Shown: piece after piece, positions 27,092 to 36,093 of the stretch
How the letters are laid out: each line of letters begins with the position of its first letter
Numbering within the stretch: position 1 is the stretch's first letter
Assembly (NCBI GenBank): GCA_937928765.1
Contig: CALFVX010000007.1
Coordinates: forward strand, 1 to 55,094
DNA from: an uncultured Endomicrobiia bacterium
Lineage (GTDB): Bacteria > Elusimicrobiota > Endomicrobiia > DTEH01
Direction: 5' to 3'
DNA: 55,094 nt
Made by a program: the position numbers and the translations under genes
Notes under the pieces: model-generated
What the model saw: the letters and a program-made list of their open reading frames with translations, nothing else
The model's database searches: none
Told to the model about the DNA's origin: nothing

Positions 27092-27885
27092 TAACAGAAC
27101 TTAAACTCAGCAATAACGAAATAATTTATGGAGAAAATGTTAATGGGATAGATTTGAAAATCAACGATAAAGTTATTGTTTATTTTGAAAGAAGTTATGA
27201 TATAGCAGTAGTTTCTAAAGAAGAAAGGCTTGTTGAATCAACAAAGATAGATAAAAATATATATAAAATTGTAAGAAAGCTAAACCAACAAGATATGCAA
27301 AGATTAAAAGAAAATAGTTTTAAGTCAGATGAAGCATATAAAATTATAAAAAATACAATACATAATTATGAAATAGAAATTAAAATAGTAAAAGTTTTTT
27401 ATTCTTTTGACAGGACAAAGCTATATGTATATTATACTTCAGAGAAACAAACTGATTTAAAAAAACTTATTCGCGAATTTGCTAATAGGTTTAAAGCAAA
27501 AATAATTATAAAACAAATTGGACCGAGGGATGAAACCAAGATGTTAGGTGGTATAGGGATGTGTGGTTATGAATTATGTTGTAAAAAATGGATTAAAAAA
27601 TTTGAATCTATTTCTATAGAAATGGCTAAGACACAACAACTATCTTTAAATATACCAAAACTTTCTGGTGTTTGCAACAGGTTAAAATGTTGTTTACATT
27701 ATGAATATCTCTTTTATAAAGAGTGTGTAGAAAAATTTCCCAAGATCGGTTCAAATATAAAAACTAAAGATGGTGAAGGAAAAGTTGTAGGTATTGATTG
27801 TATAAAAGAATTAATACATATTGAATTTACAACAGAGGATAAAGAAAAAATTATAAAAACATTTAAAGCTGAAGAAGTTTTATAA
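27076..27885 (+). CDS. ricT: PSP1-domain regulatory protein RicT (YaaT)
   Basis: A 269-residue PSP1 domain protein. The C-terminal part has GPRDETKMLGGIGMCGYELC then CKKW, and SGVCNRLKCCLHYEY, giving the cysteine pairs that bind iron-sulfur clusters in RicT. In Bacillus the RicA/F/T complex adjusts RNase Y activity, and YaaT lies beside holB just as here. The start at 27076 lies inside the holB end. No ricA or ricF is visible in this window, so the protein may act alone or with distant partners. Confidence 0.88.
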   Translation: MQQKLITELKLSNNEIIYGENVNGIDLKINDKVIVYFERSYDIAVVSKEERLVESTKIDKNIYKIVRKLNQQDMQRLKENSFKSDEAYKIIKNTIHNYEIEIKIVKVFYSFDRTKLYVYYTSEKQTDLKKLIREFANRFKAKIIIKQIGPRDETKMLGGIGMCGYELCCKKWIKKFESISIEMAKTQQLSLNIPKLSGVCNRLKCCLHYEYLFYKECVEKFPKIGSNIKTKDGEGKVVGIDCIKELIHIEFTTEDKEKIIKTFKAEEVL

Positions 27886-27887
27886 AA

Positions 27888-29408
27888 ATGAAAAAATTTT
27901 ATTTAACAACACCAATATATTATGTTAATGACGAACCACATATTGGTCATACTTATACTACAACTATTGCAGATGTGATACATAGATACTACAAATCTTT
28001 AGGATATGAAACATTTTTTCTTACAGGGACAGATGAACATGGTACAAAAATTAACGAAGCTGCTAAAAAAAATAGCCTTAATCCAAAACAATATTGTGAT
28101 ATGATAGCAGAAAAATTTAAGCTTACCTGGCAGCAACTTGGTATCAAATATTCAAATTTTATTAGAACCACAGATGAGTATCATAAAGATACCGTTCAGT
28201 TAGTATTACAAAAAATTTATGATAAAAAAGATATATATAAATCTAATTATGAAGGACTCTATTGTATTAATTGTGAAAAGTTTATGTCAGAAGAAGAACT
28301 TGTAGATGGACTTTGTATTTATCATAATACAAAACCTTTATTTTATAAGGAAGAAAATTATTTCTTTCGTTTATCAAAATATAAAGATATAATTTTTGAA
28401 AAAATTAAAAATGATGAGATACAAATTATTCCTGATACAAGAAAAAATGAAATATTAGGTAAATTACAGTTACCTTTAGAAGATATTAGTATTTCAAGAA
28501 AAAATTTAAAATGGGCAATAAGTTTACCTTTTGATAATGAACAAACAGTCTATGTTTGGATTGATGCTTTAATAAATTATCTTTCAGGTATAGATTTTTT
28601 TGATATAAAATTTAAACCTTCAATATATAAAAAATTTTGGCCTTGTGATTTACATCTTATTGGAAAAGATATTTTATGGTTTCATTCGGTTATTTGGCCT
28701 GCAATATTGTTATCTTTAGAAATTGATCTGCCAAAAAAAATTTTAGCACACGGATTTTTTACAGTTGAAGGGAAGAAAATGTCAAAGACACTTTGCAATG
28801 TAATAAGACCAAAACAACTTATAGAACTTTTTGGAGTTGATGCAACAAGAATGTTGATTTTATCGACTTTTCCTTTAGGAACAGACGGAAATTTTTCTTT
28901 ATCTGAGATGAAGGAAAAATATAATCAAGATTTAGCAGACAACTATGGTAATTTAGTTTTGAGAACTTTTTCTATGATACAGAAATATTTTTATAATGAT
29001 ATTAAAATTAAAAAAATTTCTTACAAAATTAAAGAAAAGATTTTAGAGTGTGTAAAAAATTATAAGTTTCAATTTGAAAATTTTGAACTACACAAACTTA
29101 GTGAGACAATTTTATCTTTAACTTCTTTTGCAAATAAATATATTCAGCAAAAAACTCCTTGGATTTTAGCTAAAGAAAAAAAAGTTGAAGAATTAAATCA
29201 AGTATTGTCAGACTTGTTGTTTTGTATAAAATCGGCTACTTTATTATTTTATCCAATAATGCCAAATGTTAGTTTAGAAGTTTTAAAATCTTTTGGTGAA
29301 ACAAATAATTTTGAAAAAGAATTTGTATCACTTATAGAAAATTATGAAGTAAATATTACAAAAGAAAAAATTTCTTCTTTAGATATACTTTTTAAAAAAC
29401 TCCAATGA
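27888..29408 (+). CDS. metG: Methionyl-tRNA synthetase
   Basis: A 506-residue class I synthetase that charges tRNA-Met. The HIGH motif is EPHIGHTYTTT (17 on) and the KMSKS loop is KMSKT (297-301). The zinc insert keeps CINCEKFMSEEEL, then CIYH, as in the single-knuckle type. LKWAISLPFD and TVYVWIDALINYLSG are also diagnostic. It ends near the anticodon-binding helices and lacks a C-terminal EMAP-like tRNA-binding domain. It starts 3 bases after ricT and overlaps the next gene by 4. Confidence 0.94.
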   Translation: MKKFYLTTPIYYVNDEPHIGHTYTTTIADVIHRYYKSLGYETFFLTGTDEHGTKINEAAKKNSLNPKQYCDMIAEKFKLTWQQLGIKYSNFIRTTDEYHKDTVQLVLQKIYDKKDIYKSNYEGLYCINCEKFMSEEELVDGLCIYHNTKPLFYKEENYFFRLSKYKDIIFEKIKNDEIQIIPDTRKNEILGKLQLPLEDISISRKNLKWAISLPFDNEQTVYVWIDALINYLSGIDFFDIKFKPSIYKKFWPCDLHLIGKDILWFHSVIWPAILLSLEIDLPKKILAHGFFTVEGKKMSKTLCNVIRPKQLIELFGVDATRMLILSTFPLGTDGNFSLSEMKEKYNQDLADNYGNLVLRTFSMIQKYFYNDIKIKKISYKIKEKILECVKNYKFQFENFELHKLSETILSLTSFANKYIQQKTPWILAKEKKVEELNQVLSDLLFCIKSATLLFYPIMPNVSLEVLKSFGETNNFEKEFVSLIENYEVNITKEKISSLDILFKKLQ

Positions 29409-30028
29409 AAAAAAATATTGTTTATAAATATAAAGATAATTTATACTTAAATATAACAAACCGTTGTCCTGTAAAATGTGTTTACTGTATTAAATATCGT
29501 TGGAAGTCAAGATTTCGTGGATATTATTTAGGGCTAAATAAAGAACCTAGATTTGAAGAAGTGATAAAAGAACTAAATAAAAAACTTAAAATATATTGTA
29601 ATATAAAAGAAATAGTTTTTTGTGGTTATGGTGAACCATTATTAAGATGGGAAATTTTAAAAAAAGTTACTTTGTGGATTAAAAAGAACTATCCTGAAAT
29701 AAAAATTAGAATCAACACAAATGGTCTTGCAAGTGCTTATAAAAAAATAAACATACCTAAAAAATTAGAAGGGTTGATAGATACGATTTCAGTATCTTTA
29801 AATGCGCATAATCAAAAAGTTTACAACACTCTTCACAAAACTAAAATAAAATCCCCATTTAATAAAATTATAAATTTTATCAAACAAGCAAAAAAATATT
29901 CATCAAAAGTTGTAATAACTACTATTTTGCATCCTAAAATAGATGTAGATAAAGTTAAAAAAATAGCTGAAAAATTAAAAGTTGAATTTAGACAAAGAGA
30001 ATATTTAACAGATTACGAAAATAAATAG
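29405..30028 (+). CDS. Radical SAM protein of the TatD-linked type
   Basis: A 207-residue protein with LYLNITNRCPVKCVYCIKY (C21, C25, C28; CxxxCxxC), then VFCGYGEPLLRWEI, IRINTNGLAS and IDTISVSLNAHNQKVYN. This text closely follows the TatD-associated radical SAM family, where the gene is next to or fused with tatD. Here it sits after metG, which in many bacteria precedes tatD, but no tatD is present. It would bind one [4Fe-4S] cluster and S-adenosylmethionine. The substrate is unknown. It shares ATGA with metG. Confidence 0.83.
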   Translation: MKKNIVYKYKDNLYLNITNRCPVKCVYCIKYRWKSRFRGYYLGLNKEPRFEEVIKELNKKLKIYCNIKEIVFCGYGEPLLRWEILKKVTLWIKKNYPEIKIRINTNGLASAYKKINIPKKLEGLIDTISVSLNAHNQKVYNTLHKTKIKSPFNKIINFIKQAKKYSSKVVITTILHPKIDVDKVKKIAEKLKVEFRQREYLTDYENK

Positions 30029-30056
30029 TATTTAGTATAAAATTTTATAATATAGA

Positions 30057-32423
30057 TTATTTTTTCTTAGATTTTCTTTCTTCCAAAACTTCAGGTAAGA
30101 TTTCATTTATGTGTTTCACAGCTATTAGTTCTATTTTATCTTTTACATACTGTGGCACTTCTTCTAAATCTTTTTGGTTAGCATAAGGGTAATATACTTT
30201 TTTAATACCGTCTCTGTATGCAGCAATAAGTTTTTCTTTTAATCCACCTATAGGTAAAACTCTTCCCTGAAGAGTTACCTCTCCTGTCATTGCAATACCA
30301 TCTTTTATTTTTCTTTTTGTTACTACAGAAGCAATAGCAGTAGTTATTGCTATACCAGCAGAGGGTCCATCTTTTGGTATAGCACCTTCGGGAATATGTA
30401 TGTGTAAGTCATACTTCTTAAACAACATCGGATCAACTTTTAATTTCTCTGATATAGATTGAATATAAGACAACGCGGCTCGTGCTGATTCTTGCATTAT
30501 CTCACCTAGTTTACCTGTAAGTATAAGTTTACCACTACCTTTAAATAATGCTGCTTCTATTGTTAGAATTTCGCCACCATACTCTGTCCATGCAAGGCCA
30601 GTCACTACACCTATATTGTTTGGAGAAACAGTTTCTTTTATAAACTTTGGCGGACCTAAATATTTATTTATATTTTCTTTTGTTATTTCTATTTTATGTT
30701 TTATTTGTTTTTTTTCTTCTTCATTTAAAGTGATTTCTTTTAGCGCTTTTCTTATTACATTAGAAATTTCTCTTTCTAAATTTCTCACACCTGCCTCTTT
30801 TGTATATTTGTCTATAATTTCTTTTATAGCATCATCTTTAAATTCTATCTCATTTTCTTTTGCACCATGATTTTTTACTTGTTTAGGTATGAGATATTTT
30901 TTTGCAATTTGCAATTTTTCTTCCCAAGTATAACCAGAAAAATGTATAACTTCTAATCTGTCTAACAAAGTTGGAGAAATAGTATAAGTAGTGTTTGCAG
31001 TACATATAAACATTACATCTGATAAATCAAATTCTACATCTAAATAATGATCTACAAAACGATAATTTTGTTCTGGATCTAATACTTCAAGTAATGCAGC
31101 AGATGGATCACCGCGCCAATCAACTCCTAGCTTGTCAATTTCGTCTAACAAAAATACTGGATTTTTAGATTTTGCTTTTCTAATCCATTGAATAATTCTT
31201 CCAGGTAAAGAACCGATATATGTTCTTCTATGGCCACGAATCTCTGCTTCGTCTCTTATTCCACCAAGTGAAACTGAGACAAAATTTCTTCCCAAAGCAC
31301 GAGCAATTGATTTTGCAATAGATGTTTTACCAACGCCAGGAGGCCCTACAAAACATAATATAGGACCTTTTAATTTTTTTACCCTTTTTAATACTGCAAG
31401 ATATTCTACAACACGTTCTTTAACTTTTTCTAATCCGTAATGGTCTTCATCTAAAATTTCTTTTGCTTTATGGATGTTTAGCCTATCTTGAGTTTTTACA
31501 CTCCAAGGAAGTGAAATTAGCCAATCAAGATATGTTCTTACAACAGTTGCTTCTGGCGAATACGGCATCATTTTTTCTAATCTTGAAAGTTCCTTTTCTG
31601 CAGTTTCTTCAACTTCTTTTGGCATCTTTGCTTGTTTAATTTTTTCTCTCAATTCATCAATTTCTTTTGCAAGATCATCTTTTTGACGCAATTCTTTTTG
31701 AATTGCTTTCATTTGTTCTGTAAGATAATATTCTTTTTGTGCTTTTTCAATTTGTGATTTTACTCTTGTATGTAGTCGTTCTTCTACTTTTAGTATCTCT
31801 TTTTCTGAAATTATAAATTTAATAACTTTTTCAATACGGGATTTTAAGTTAATTTCTTCTAATATTTGTTGTTTGTCTTGAATTTTTAGAGGTAAGTATG
31901 TAGTTATAGTATCAGCGAATTTCCCAGGTTCCGAAATTGTTTGTAAAGACAATATTAATTCTTGTGGTAGTTTACGATTTAGTTTCAGATATTCTTCAAA
32001 TTCTTCTTTTGCTTTACGATACAATGCTTCTATTTCAACTGGGTTATATTCTTCTTTAGATTCTTTTAAAACATTAAATTTTGTTTCAATAAATCCCTTT
32101 GTAGTATAATTAAACTCAATAATTTCTATTCTTTCAATTCCTTCAATAAGAATTTTTAAAGTGCCGTCAGGCGTTTTTAAAGACTGTAGTATTTTTACCA
32201 AAGAGCCAATTTTATAAACATCTTCAAAATTAGGTCTTTCAATGTTAGGTCTTTTTTGACAACTTACAATAATAAATTTTTCAGGTTTTGATAAAACATC
32301 TTCTGCAGCGCGAATAGAAATATCTCTGCCTAAATTTAGTGGTATTACAGAATTTGGCAACACTACAGTATCTCTTAAAGGTATAAATGGAAGTCTTTCA
32401 GGATATAAATTTTTTTGTATCAT
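30057..32423 (-). CDS. lon: ATP-dependent protease Lon
   Basis: A 788-residue LonA. The N-terminal substrate domain begins LPFIPLRDTVVLPNSVIPL. A coiled region with KAQKEYYLTEQMKAIQKELR leads to the AAA+ module (GPPGVGKTSIAKSIARALGR, about 357 on, and VFLLDEIDKLG). The protease domain has PKDGPSAGIA with catalytic Ser688 and a GLKEKLIAAYR segment carrying the Lys. It degrades damaged and regulatory proteins in the cytoplasm. It is the last gene of the minus-strand tig-clpP-clpX-lon run, 15 bases after clpX. It converges with the radical SAM gene across a 28-base AT-rich gap with no clear terminator. Confidence 0.96.
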   Translation of the reverse strand: MIQKNLYPERLPFIPLRDTVVLPNSVIPLNLGRDISIRAAEDVLSKPEKFIIVSCQKRPNIERPNFEDVYKIGSLVKILQSLKTPDGTLKILIEGIERIEIIEFNYTTKGFIETKFNVLKESKEEYNPVEIEALYRKAKEEFEEYLKLNRKLPQELILSLQTISEPGKFADTITTYLPLKIQDKQQILEEINLKSRIEKVIKFIISEKEILKVEERLHTRVKSQIEKAQKEYYLTEQMKAIQKELRQKDDLAKEIDELREKIKQAKMPKEVEETAEKELSRLEKMMPYSPEATVVRTYLDWLISLPWSVKTQDRLNIHKAKEILDEDHYGLEKVKERVVEYLAVLKRVKKLKGPILCFVGPPGVGKTSIAKSIARALGRNFVSVSLGGIRDEAEIRGHRRTYIGSLPGRIIQWIRKAKSKNPVFLLDEIDKLGVDWRGDPSAALLEVLDPEQNYRFVDHYLDVEFDLSDVMFICTANTTYTISPTLLDRLEVIHFSGYTWEEKLQIAKKYLIPKQVKNHGAKENEIEFKDDAIKEIIDKYTKEAGVRNLEREISNVIRKALKEITLNEEEKKQIKHKIEITKENINKYLGPPKFIKETVSPNNIGVVTGLAWTEYGGEILTIEAALFKGSGKLILTGKLGEIMQESARAALSYIQSISEKLKVDPMLFKKYDLHIHIPEGAIPKDGPSAGIAITTAIASVVTKRKIKDGIAMTGEVTLQGRVLPIGGLKEKLIAAYRDGIKKVYYPYANQKDLEEVPQYVKDKIELIAVKHINEILPEVLEERKSKKK

Positions 32424-32438
32424 AATTTTGTCCTTTAT

Positions 32439-33680
32439 TTAAGCAGTTTTTTTAGTTATCTCTTGTTTTTTTATATAAACAGGTTTTGTTTTTCCTAAAA
32501 CAACATCTGAGTTTATTATACATTTTTTTATTGTTTTATCTTCAGAAAGTTCATAAATTTCATTTATCAAAATGCTTTCTAAAATAGTTTTTAATCCACG
32601 AGCTCCACTACAAAGTTGTTTTGCTAAATGTGCAATAGTAGAAATTGCGTCATCACTAAATTCTAATTCTATACCTTCAAGTTCAAACATTTTTTTATAT
32701 TGTTTTATTAAAGAATTTTTTGGTTTTATTAATACATCTTTTAGTTCTTCTTCAGAAAGTTCATAAGTTACTGCTACAACAGGAAGTCTCCCAACAAGTT
32801 CTGGTATAAGTCCGTATTTTATCAAATCTTCTGGTTTTATATGTTTATACCATTGATTTGATTTTTCTATTTTGTCATCTTCTTTAATAAAGCCGATTTT
32901 ATTTTTATTTAATCTATCTTCTACAATTTTTTGTAATCCTTCAAACGCTCCTCCACAAATAAATAATATATTTTTTGTATTTACCTGTATAAACTCCTGA
33001 TAAGGATGTTTTCTTCCACCTTGTGGAGGAACATTTGATATAGTCCCTTCAAGAATTTTAAGTAATGCTTGTTGAACACCCTCACCTGAAACATCTCTGG
33101 TTATAGAAGGAGAGTCGCTTTTTCTTGAAAGTTTGTCTATTTCATCTATATAAACAATACCACATTCTGCAGATTTTATATCAAAATTTGCTGATTGTAA
33201 TAAACGCAACAAAATATTTTCTACATCTTCACCGACATAGCCTGCTTCAGTATAAACAGTAGCATCTACTATTGCAAAAGGAACATTTAATATTTTAGCT
33301 AATGTTTCTGTTAATAATGTTTTGCCATTACCAGTAGGACCTATCAATAGTATATTAGATTTTTGTATTTCAACATCGTTTTCATTTTTTAACAAAAACA
33401 CTCTTTTATAATGATTATATAAAGCAACAGAAAGAATTTTTTTTGCTTCTTCTTGACCTACAACATATTGGTCTAAATATGATTTTATTTGTTTAGGAGT
33501 TGGGAGTTTTTCTGATGCTTTTTTGTGAATATTAGCAGTTTTTAATCTTGACAAAAGTTCGTATGAAAATGTTATGCATTCTTCACAAATATAAATGTTA
33601 TTTTTACCTATAAATTTTATTTCTTTTTTTGTATCATTTAGTTCTTTATTACACATTATACAATAAATTTTTTCTTTCAT
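32439..33680 (-). CDS. clpX: ClpXP unfoldase ClpX
   Basis: A 413-residue AAA+ unfoldase with an N-terminal zinc finger (C7, C10, C32, C35). The P-loop is [19 protein letters not shown] and Walker B is [31 protein letters not shown] is a pore-region motif, and ICGGAFEGL carries the IGF-like ClpP-docking loop region. [14 protein letters not shown] lies in the sensor-2 domain. It delivers substrates to ClpP, encoded just upstream. Only one base separates the two genes. Confidence 0.95.
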   Translation of the reverse strand: MKEKIYCIMCNKELNDTKKEIKFIGKNNIYICEECITFSYELLSRLKTANIHKKASEKLPTPKQIKSYLDQYVVGQEEAKKILSVALYNHYKRVFLLKNENDVEIQKSNILLIGPTGNGKTLLTETLAKILNVPFAIVDATVYTEAGYVGEDVENILLRLLQSANFDIKSAECGIVYIDEIDKLSRKSDSPSITRDVSGEGVQQALLKILEGTISNVPPQGGRKHPYQEFIQVNTKNILFICGGAFEGLQKIVEDRLNKNKIGFIKEDDKIEKSNQWYKHIKPEDLIKYGLIPELVGRLPVVAVTYELSEEELKDVLIKPKNSLIKQYKKMFELEGIELEFSDDAISTIAHLAKQLCSGARGLKTILESILINEIYELSEDKTIKKCIINSDVVLGKTKPVYIKKQEITKKTA

Positions 33681-33681
33681 A

Positions 33682-34299
33682 TTATTTTAAATTTTTTCTA
33701 CTTGTTATTACTTCATCTATTATACCATATTGTTTAGCTTCTTCTGCTGACATATAAAAATTACGTTCTGTATCTTGTATGATTTTTTCTATTGGTTGTC
33801 CAGTGTGTTTTGCCAAAATTTCTATAAGCTTTTGTTTTGTATGCAAGAGTTCTTTTGTTTCAATATCTATATCTGTTACAGCACCGCTTAAGCCTTCACC
33901 ATAGATGAGTGGTTGGTGAATCATAATTCTTGCGTGCGGTAAAGCAAAACGTTTACCTTTAGTTCCAGCAGCAAGAAGTAGTGCACCAAAACTCATCGCC
34001 ATACCGACACAAACAGTTGTTATAGGACAGCTTATATATTGCATAGTGTCATATACAGCAAGCCCAGCAGTAACCATACCACCAGGCGAGTTTATGTATA
34101 AAAATATATCTTTGTTTGGATCTTCTCCTTCAAGATATAAAAGTTGTGCTATTACTAAGTCAGCAATATCTGTTGTTATTGCACCACCATAACCACCCAC
34201 AAAAATTATTCTGTCTTTTAATAATCTAGAAAATATGTCATATCCTACAGCAGCGCCTTGGTTCCACCTTTCTATTATTGTAGGAATTATTGCTGGCAT
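33682..34299 (-). CDS. clpP: ClpP protease subunit
   Basis: A 205-residue serine protease. The catalytic triad is Ser103 in [17 protein letters not shown], His128 in HARIMIHQP and Asp176 in [32 protein letters not shown] is the usual family signature. ClpP usually has QAAS before the Ser, and [11 protein letters not shown] here is close enough to be active. A GGGGGA ribosome binding site precedes the ATG. It forms the proteolytic barrel with ClpX. Confidence 0.95.
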   Translation of the reverse strand: MPAIIPTIIERWNQGAAVGYDIFSRLLKDRIIFVGGYGGAITTDIADLVIAQLLYLEGEDPNKDIFLYINSPGGMVTAGLAVYDTMQYISCPITTVCVGMAMSFGALLLAAGTKGKRFALPHARIMIHQPLIYGEGLSGAVTDIDIETKELLHTKQKLIEILAKHTGQPIEKIIQDTERNFYMSAEEAKQYGIIDEVITSRKNLK

Positions 34300-34320
34300 A
34301 CAAATCCCCCTTTTTAAAAA

Positions 34321-35646
34321 TTAATTCTTTTGTTCTTCTGTAATATCTACTTCTTTAATTTTAGCGTTAGAAATAATAAGTTCAAAAATTTTTTCTTCTA
34401 AAATATTAGATGCAATAGTGTCAAAATTTTTTTCAAAATAATCATTAATTTCTTTTTCTTTTGTAGGATATAAAGCTAAATATTTACCTTTTTCTTTTTC
34501 AATCAATTCTTTTGTAATTTCAATTTTTTCTTCTTTTATGATTTTTTTAAGTATATATTTTAATTTTATTTCATCTTCTGCTTTTTTTAACAAATTTTTT
34601 TGTTGCTCTTCTTTAAGTTTAAACTCTTCTTCTTTTCCACCTCGGGAAAGATGCTCTTGTTTTATATAATCAAGGATTTCTTGGTAATGTTGTTTTACTT
34701 CTGTTTCTGGTAAAACTAAGTTGTTTTCTTTAAGAAGAATTTCATAAATTTGTTTTTTTAATTTTTCGTTTGTCTCATTATCAAATTCTGTTCTTAGAGA
34801 TTGTTTTATTGCAGAGATTAGTTCTTCTTTATTTTTATATCCCAAATTTTTTACAAAATCATCATTTATTTCTGGCAGTTGTTTTTCTTTGATTTCTATA
34901 AGTTCAACTTCCATATTCACTTGTTTACCCATAAGTTCTACTTGAGGAAAATTTGATAAAAATTCTACTTTGATAGTTTTTTTCTCTCCTTTAGACATAC
35001 CAACTAAACCTTCTTTAAATCCTAAAGGTAGATTATCTTTAGAAAGATCTATTAATATATTTTTAGATTCAAAATTTTTTAACTCTTTATCTTCCAAAAA
35101 AATTTTATAATTTACCACACAAAATGTTTTTGAATCGGAATTAATATCTTCTTTTGTAATATTTGTTTTTTCTGAAATAATGAGTTTTGCATTATTTTGT
35201 TTTAGTTCTTGTAATACTTTATCAATATCTTTTTGTGTAACTTGTCTTATTTCTTTTTTTAGTTTTAAACCTTTATAAGATTTAAGTTTAACTTCTGGTT
35301 CTACTTCTAAATTCAGTTCATAAACCATATTTTTATCTTCTTTAAAATCTAATTTTTCTATTTTTAATGTATTGGCTATATAGTTAATATTCTTTTCTTC
35401 TAATATTTTATGTAATGTTTCATTGATTATTTTATTTATAGTTTTTTCTCTCAATGTTTCAGAAAAACGTTTTTTTATGATTTCTAAAGGGACAAAACCT
35501 TTTCTAAAACCAGTCAGTTCTGTTTCTTTTTGTAGTTCCTTAGCGGCTTCTTCATAATTTTTTTCTACTAATTTTTTATCAACTTCTATATTTAATTTCA
35601 TTTTACAACCGTCAAGTTTTTTTATTTCTGTTTTTACTAACTCCAT
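34321..35646 (-). CDS. tig: Trigger factor (ribosome-associated chaperone)
   Basis: A 441-residue protein. The ribosome-binding loop TGFRKGFVPLEI (normally GFRxGxxP) lies in the N-terminal domain. The PPIase-like middle domain contains NLPLGFKEGLVGMSKGEKKT, and a long lysine- and glutamate-rich helical C-terminal domain follows. It catches nascent chains at the ribosome exit. I start it at the ATG 35644-35646 (MELVKTEIKK), preceded by AAGGAG with 5-base spacing. The open frame continues upstream, but only by reading through the tRNA-Leu gene. It heads the clpP-clpX-lon run, a conserved protein-quality-control operon. Confidence 0.93.
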   Translation of the reverse strand: MELVKTEIKKLDGCKMKLNIEVDKKLVEKNYEEAAKELQKETELTGFRKGFVPLEIIKKRFSETLREKTINKIINETLHKILEEKNINYIANTLKIEKLDFKEDKNMVYELNLEVEPEVKLKSYKGLKLKKEIRQVTQKDIDKVLQELKQNNAKLIISEKTNITKEDINSDSKTFCVVNYKIFLEDKELKNFESKNILIDLSKDNLPLGFKEGLVGMSKGEKKTIKVEFLSNFPQVELMGKQVNMEVELIEIKEKQLPEINDDFVKNLGYKNKEELISAIKQSLRTEFDNETNEKLKKQIYEILLKENNLVLPETEVKQHYQEILDYIKQEHLSRGGKEEEFKLKEEQQKNLLKKAEDEIKLKYILKKIIKEEKIEITKELIEKEKGKYLALYPTKEKEINDYFEKNFDTIASNILEEKIFELIISNAKIKEVDITEEQKN

Positions 35647-35691
35647 GATGTCTCCTTTCTTAAATTTCGTATTTTTTGGCCAAAAAATTTT

Positions 35692-35774
35692 TGCCGCGAG
35701 AGGGATTTGAACCCTCACTCCTTTTAGGAACACGGTTCTAAGCCGTGCGCGTCTGCCAGTTCCGCCATCGCGGC
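35692..35774 (-). tRNA. tRNA-Leu (anticodon UAG)
   Basis: The minus strand folds into a full class II cloverleaf: acceptor stem GCCGCGA/TCGCGGC with discriminator A, D arm with TGGCGGAACTGGCAGACGC, and an anticodon stem CACGG/CCGTG enclosing CTTAGAA. The anticodon is TAG (complement of 35738-35740). There is a long variable arm and a T arm GAGGGTTCAAATCCCTC. CCA is not encoded. It lies 45 bases upstream of tig on the same strand and may be cotranscribed and processed from it. Confidence 0.96.
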
Positions 35775-36093
35775 AAATTGTAATATTATATTTATTTCAA
35801 AACATAAAGTCAATAAAAAATAAATAAAATGAGAAGCGAAAATTTAAATAAAAAGATAAATTGTTGAAAATTTTATGGTAATATACTAATGTTTCAATAT
35901 TGACATTTATAAAATAATTTGGTAAAAAATGAAAAAATAAAATAAAAAGATAGAAAAATTTGGTAAAAAATATAAATTTAGAAAAATTAAATGTAGGTTA
36001 TCGTTTTTTTAATTATATTTTAGGCATTTTAAAAAATTTTAAACTGCAAAATTAAAATTTATAACTTAATTTTAAAAAAGGAGTAAAAAATTT
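35775..36093. other. Divergent AT-rich intergenic region between tRNA-Leu and smc
   Basis: This 319-base gap must carry promoters in both directions. It contains a good -35 at 35900-35905 (listed separately) and a 15-base direct repeat AATTTGGTAAAAAAT at 35916-35930 and 35957-35971. No open frame or GC-rich hairpin is visible. AAGGAG sits before the smc ATG. Confidence 0.6.
35900..35928 (+). promoter_or_regulatory. Candidate sigma-70-type promoter for smc
   Basis: TTGACA (35900-35905) is a perfect -35 box, followed after exactly 17 bases by TAAAAA (35923-35928, 4 of 6 to TATAAT). It would give a 5' leader of about 155 bases before smc. The -10 is weak and the region is AT-rich, so a chance match is possible. 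Confidence 0.4.

Noticed and set aside
35644-35733. N-terminal extension of trigger factor (MFLKGVRVQIPLAAKIF...)
   Set aside because: This stretch is the tRNA-Leu 3' half read as protein. The ATG at 35644-35646 with AAGGAG in front is the real start.
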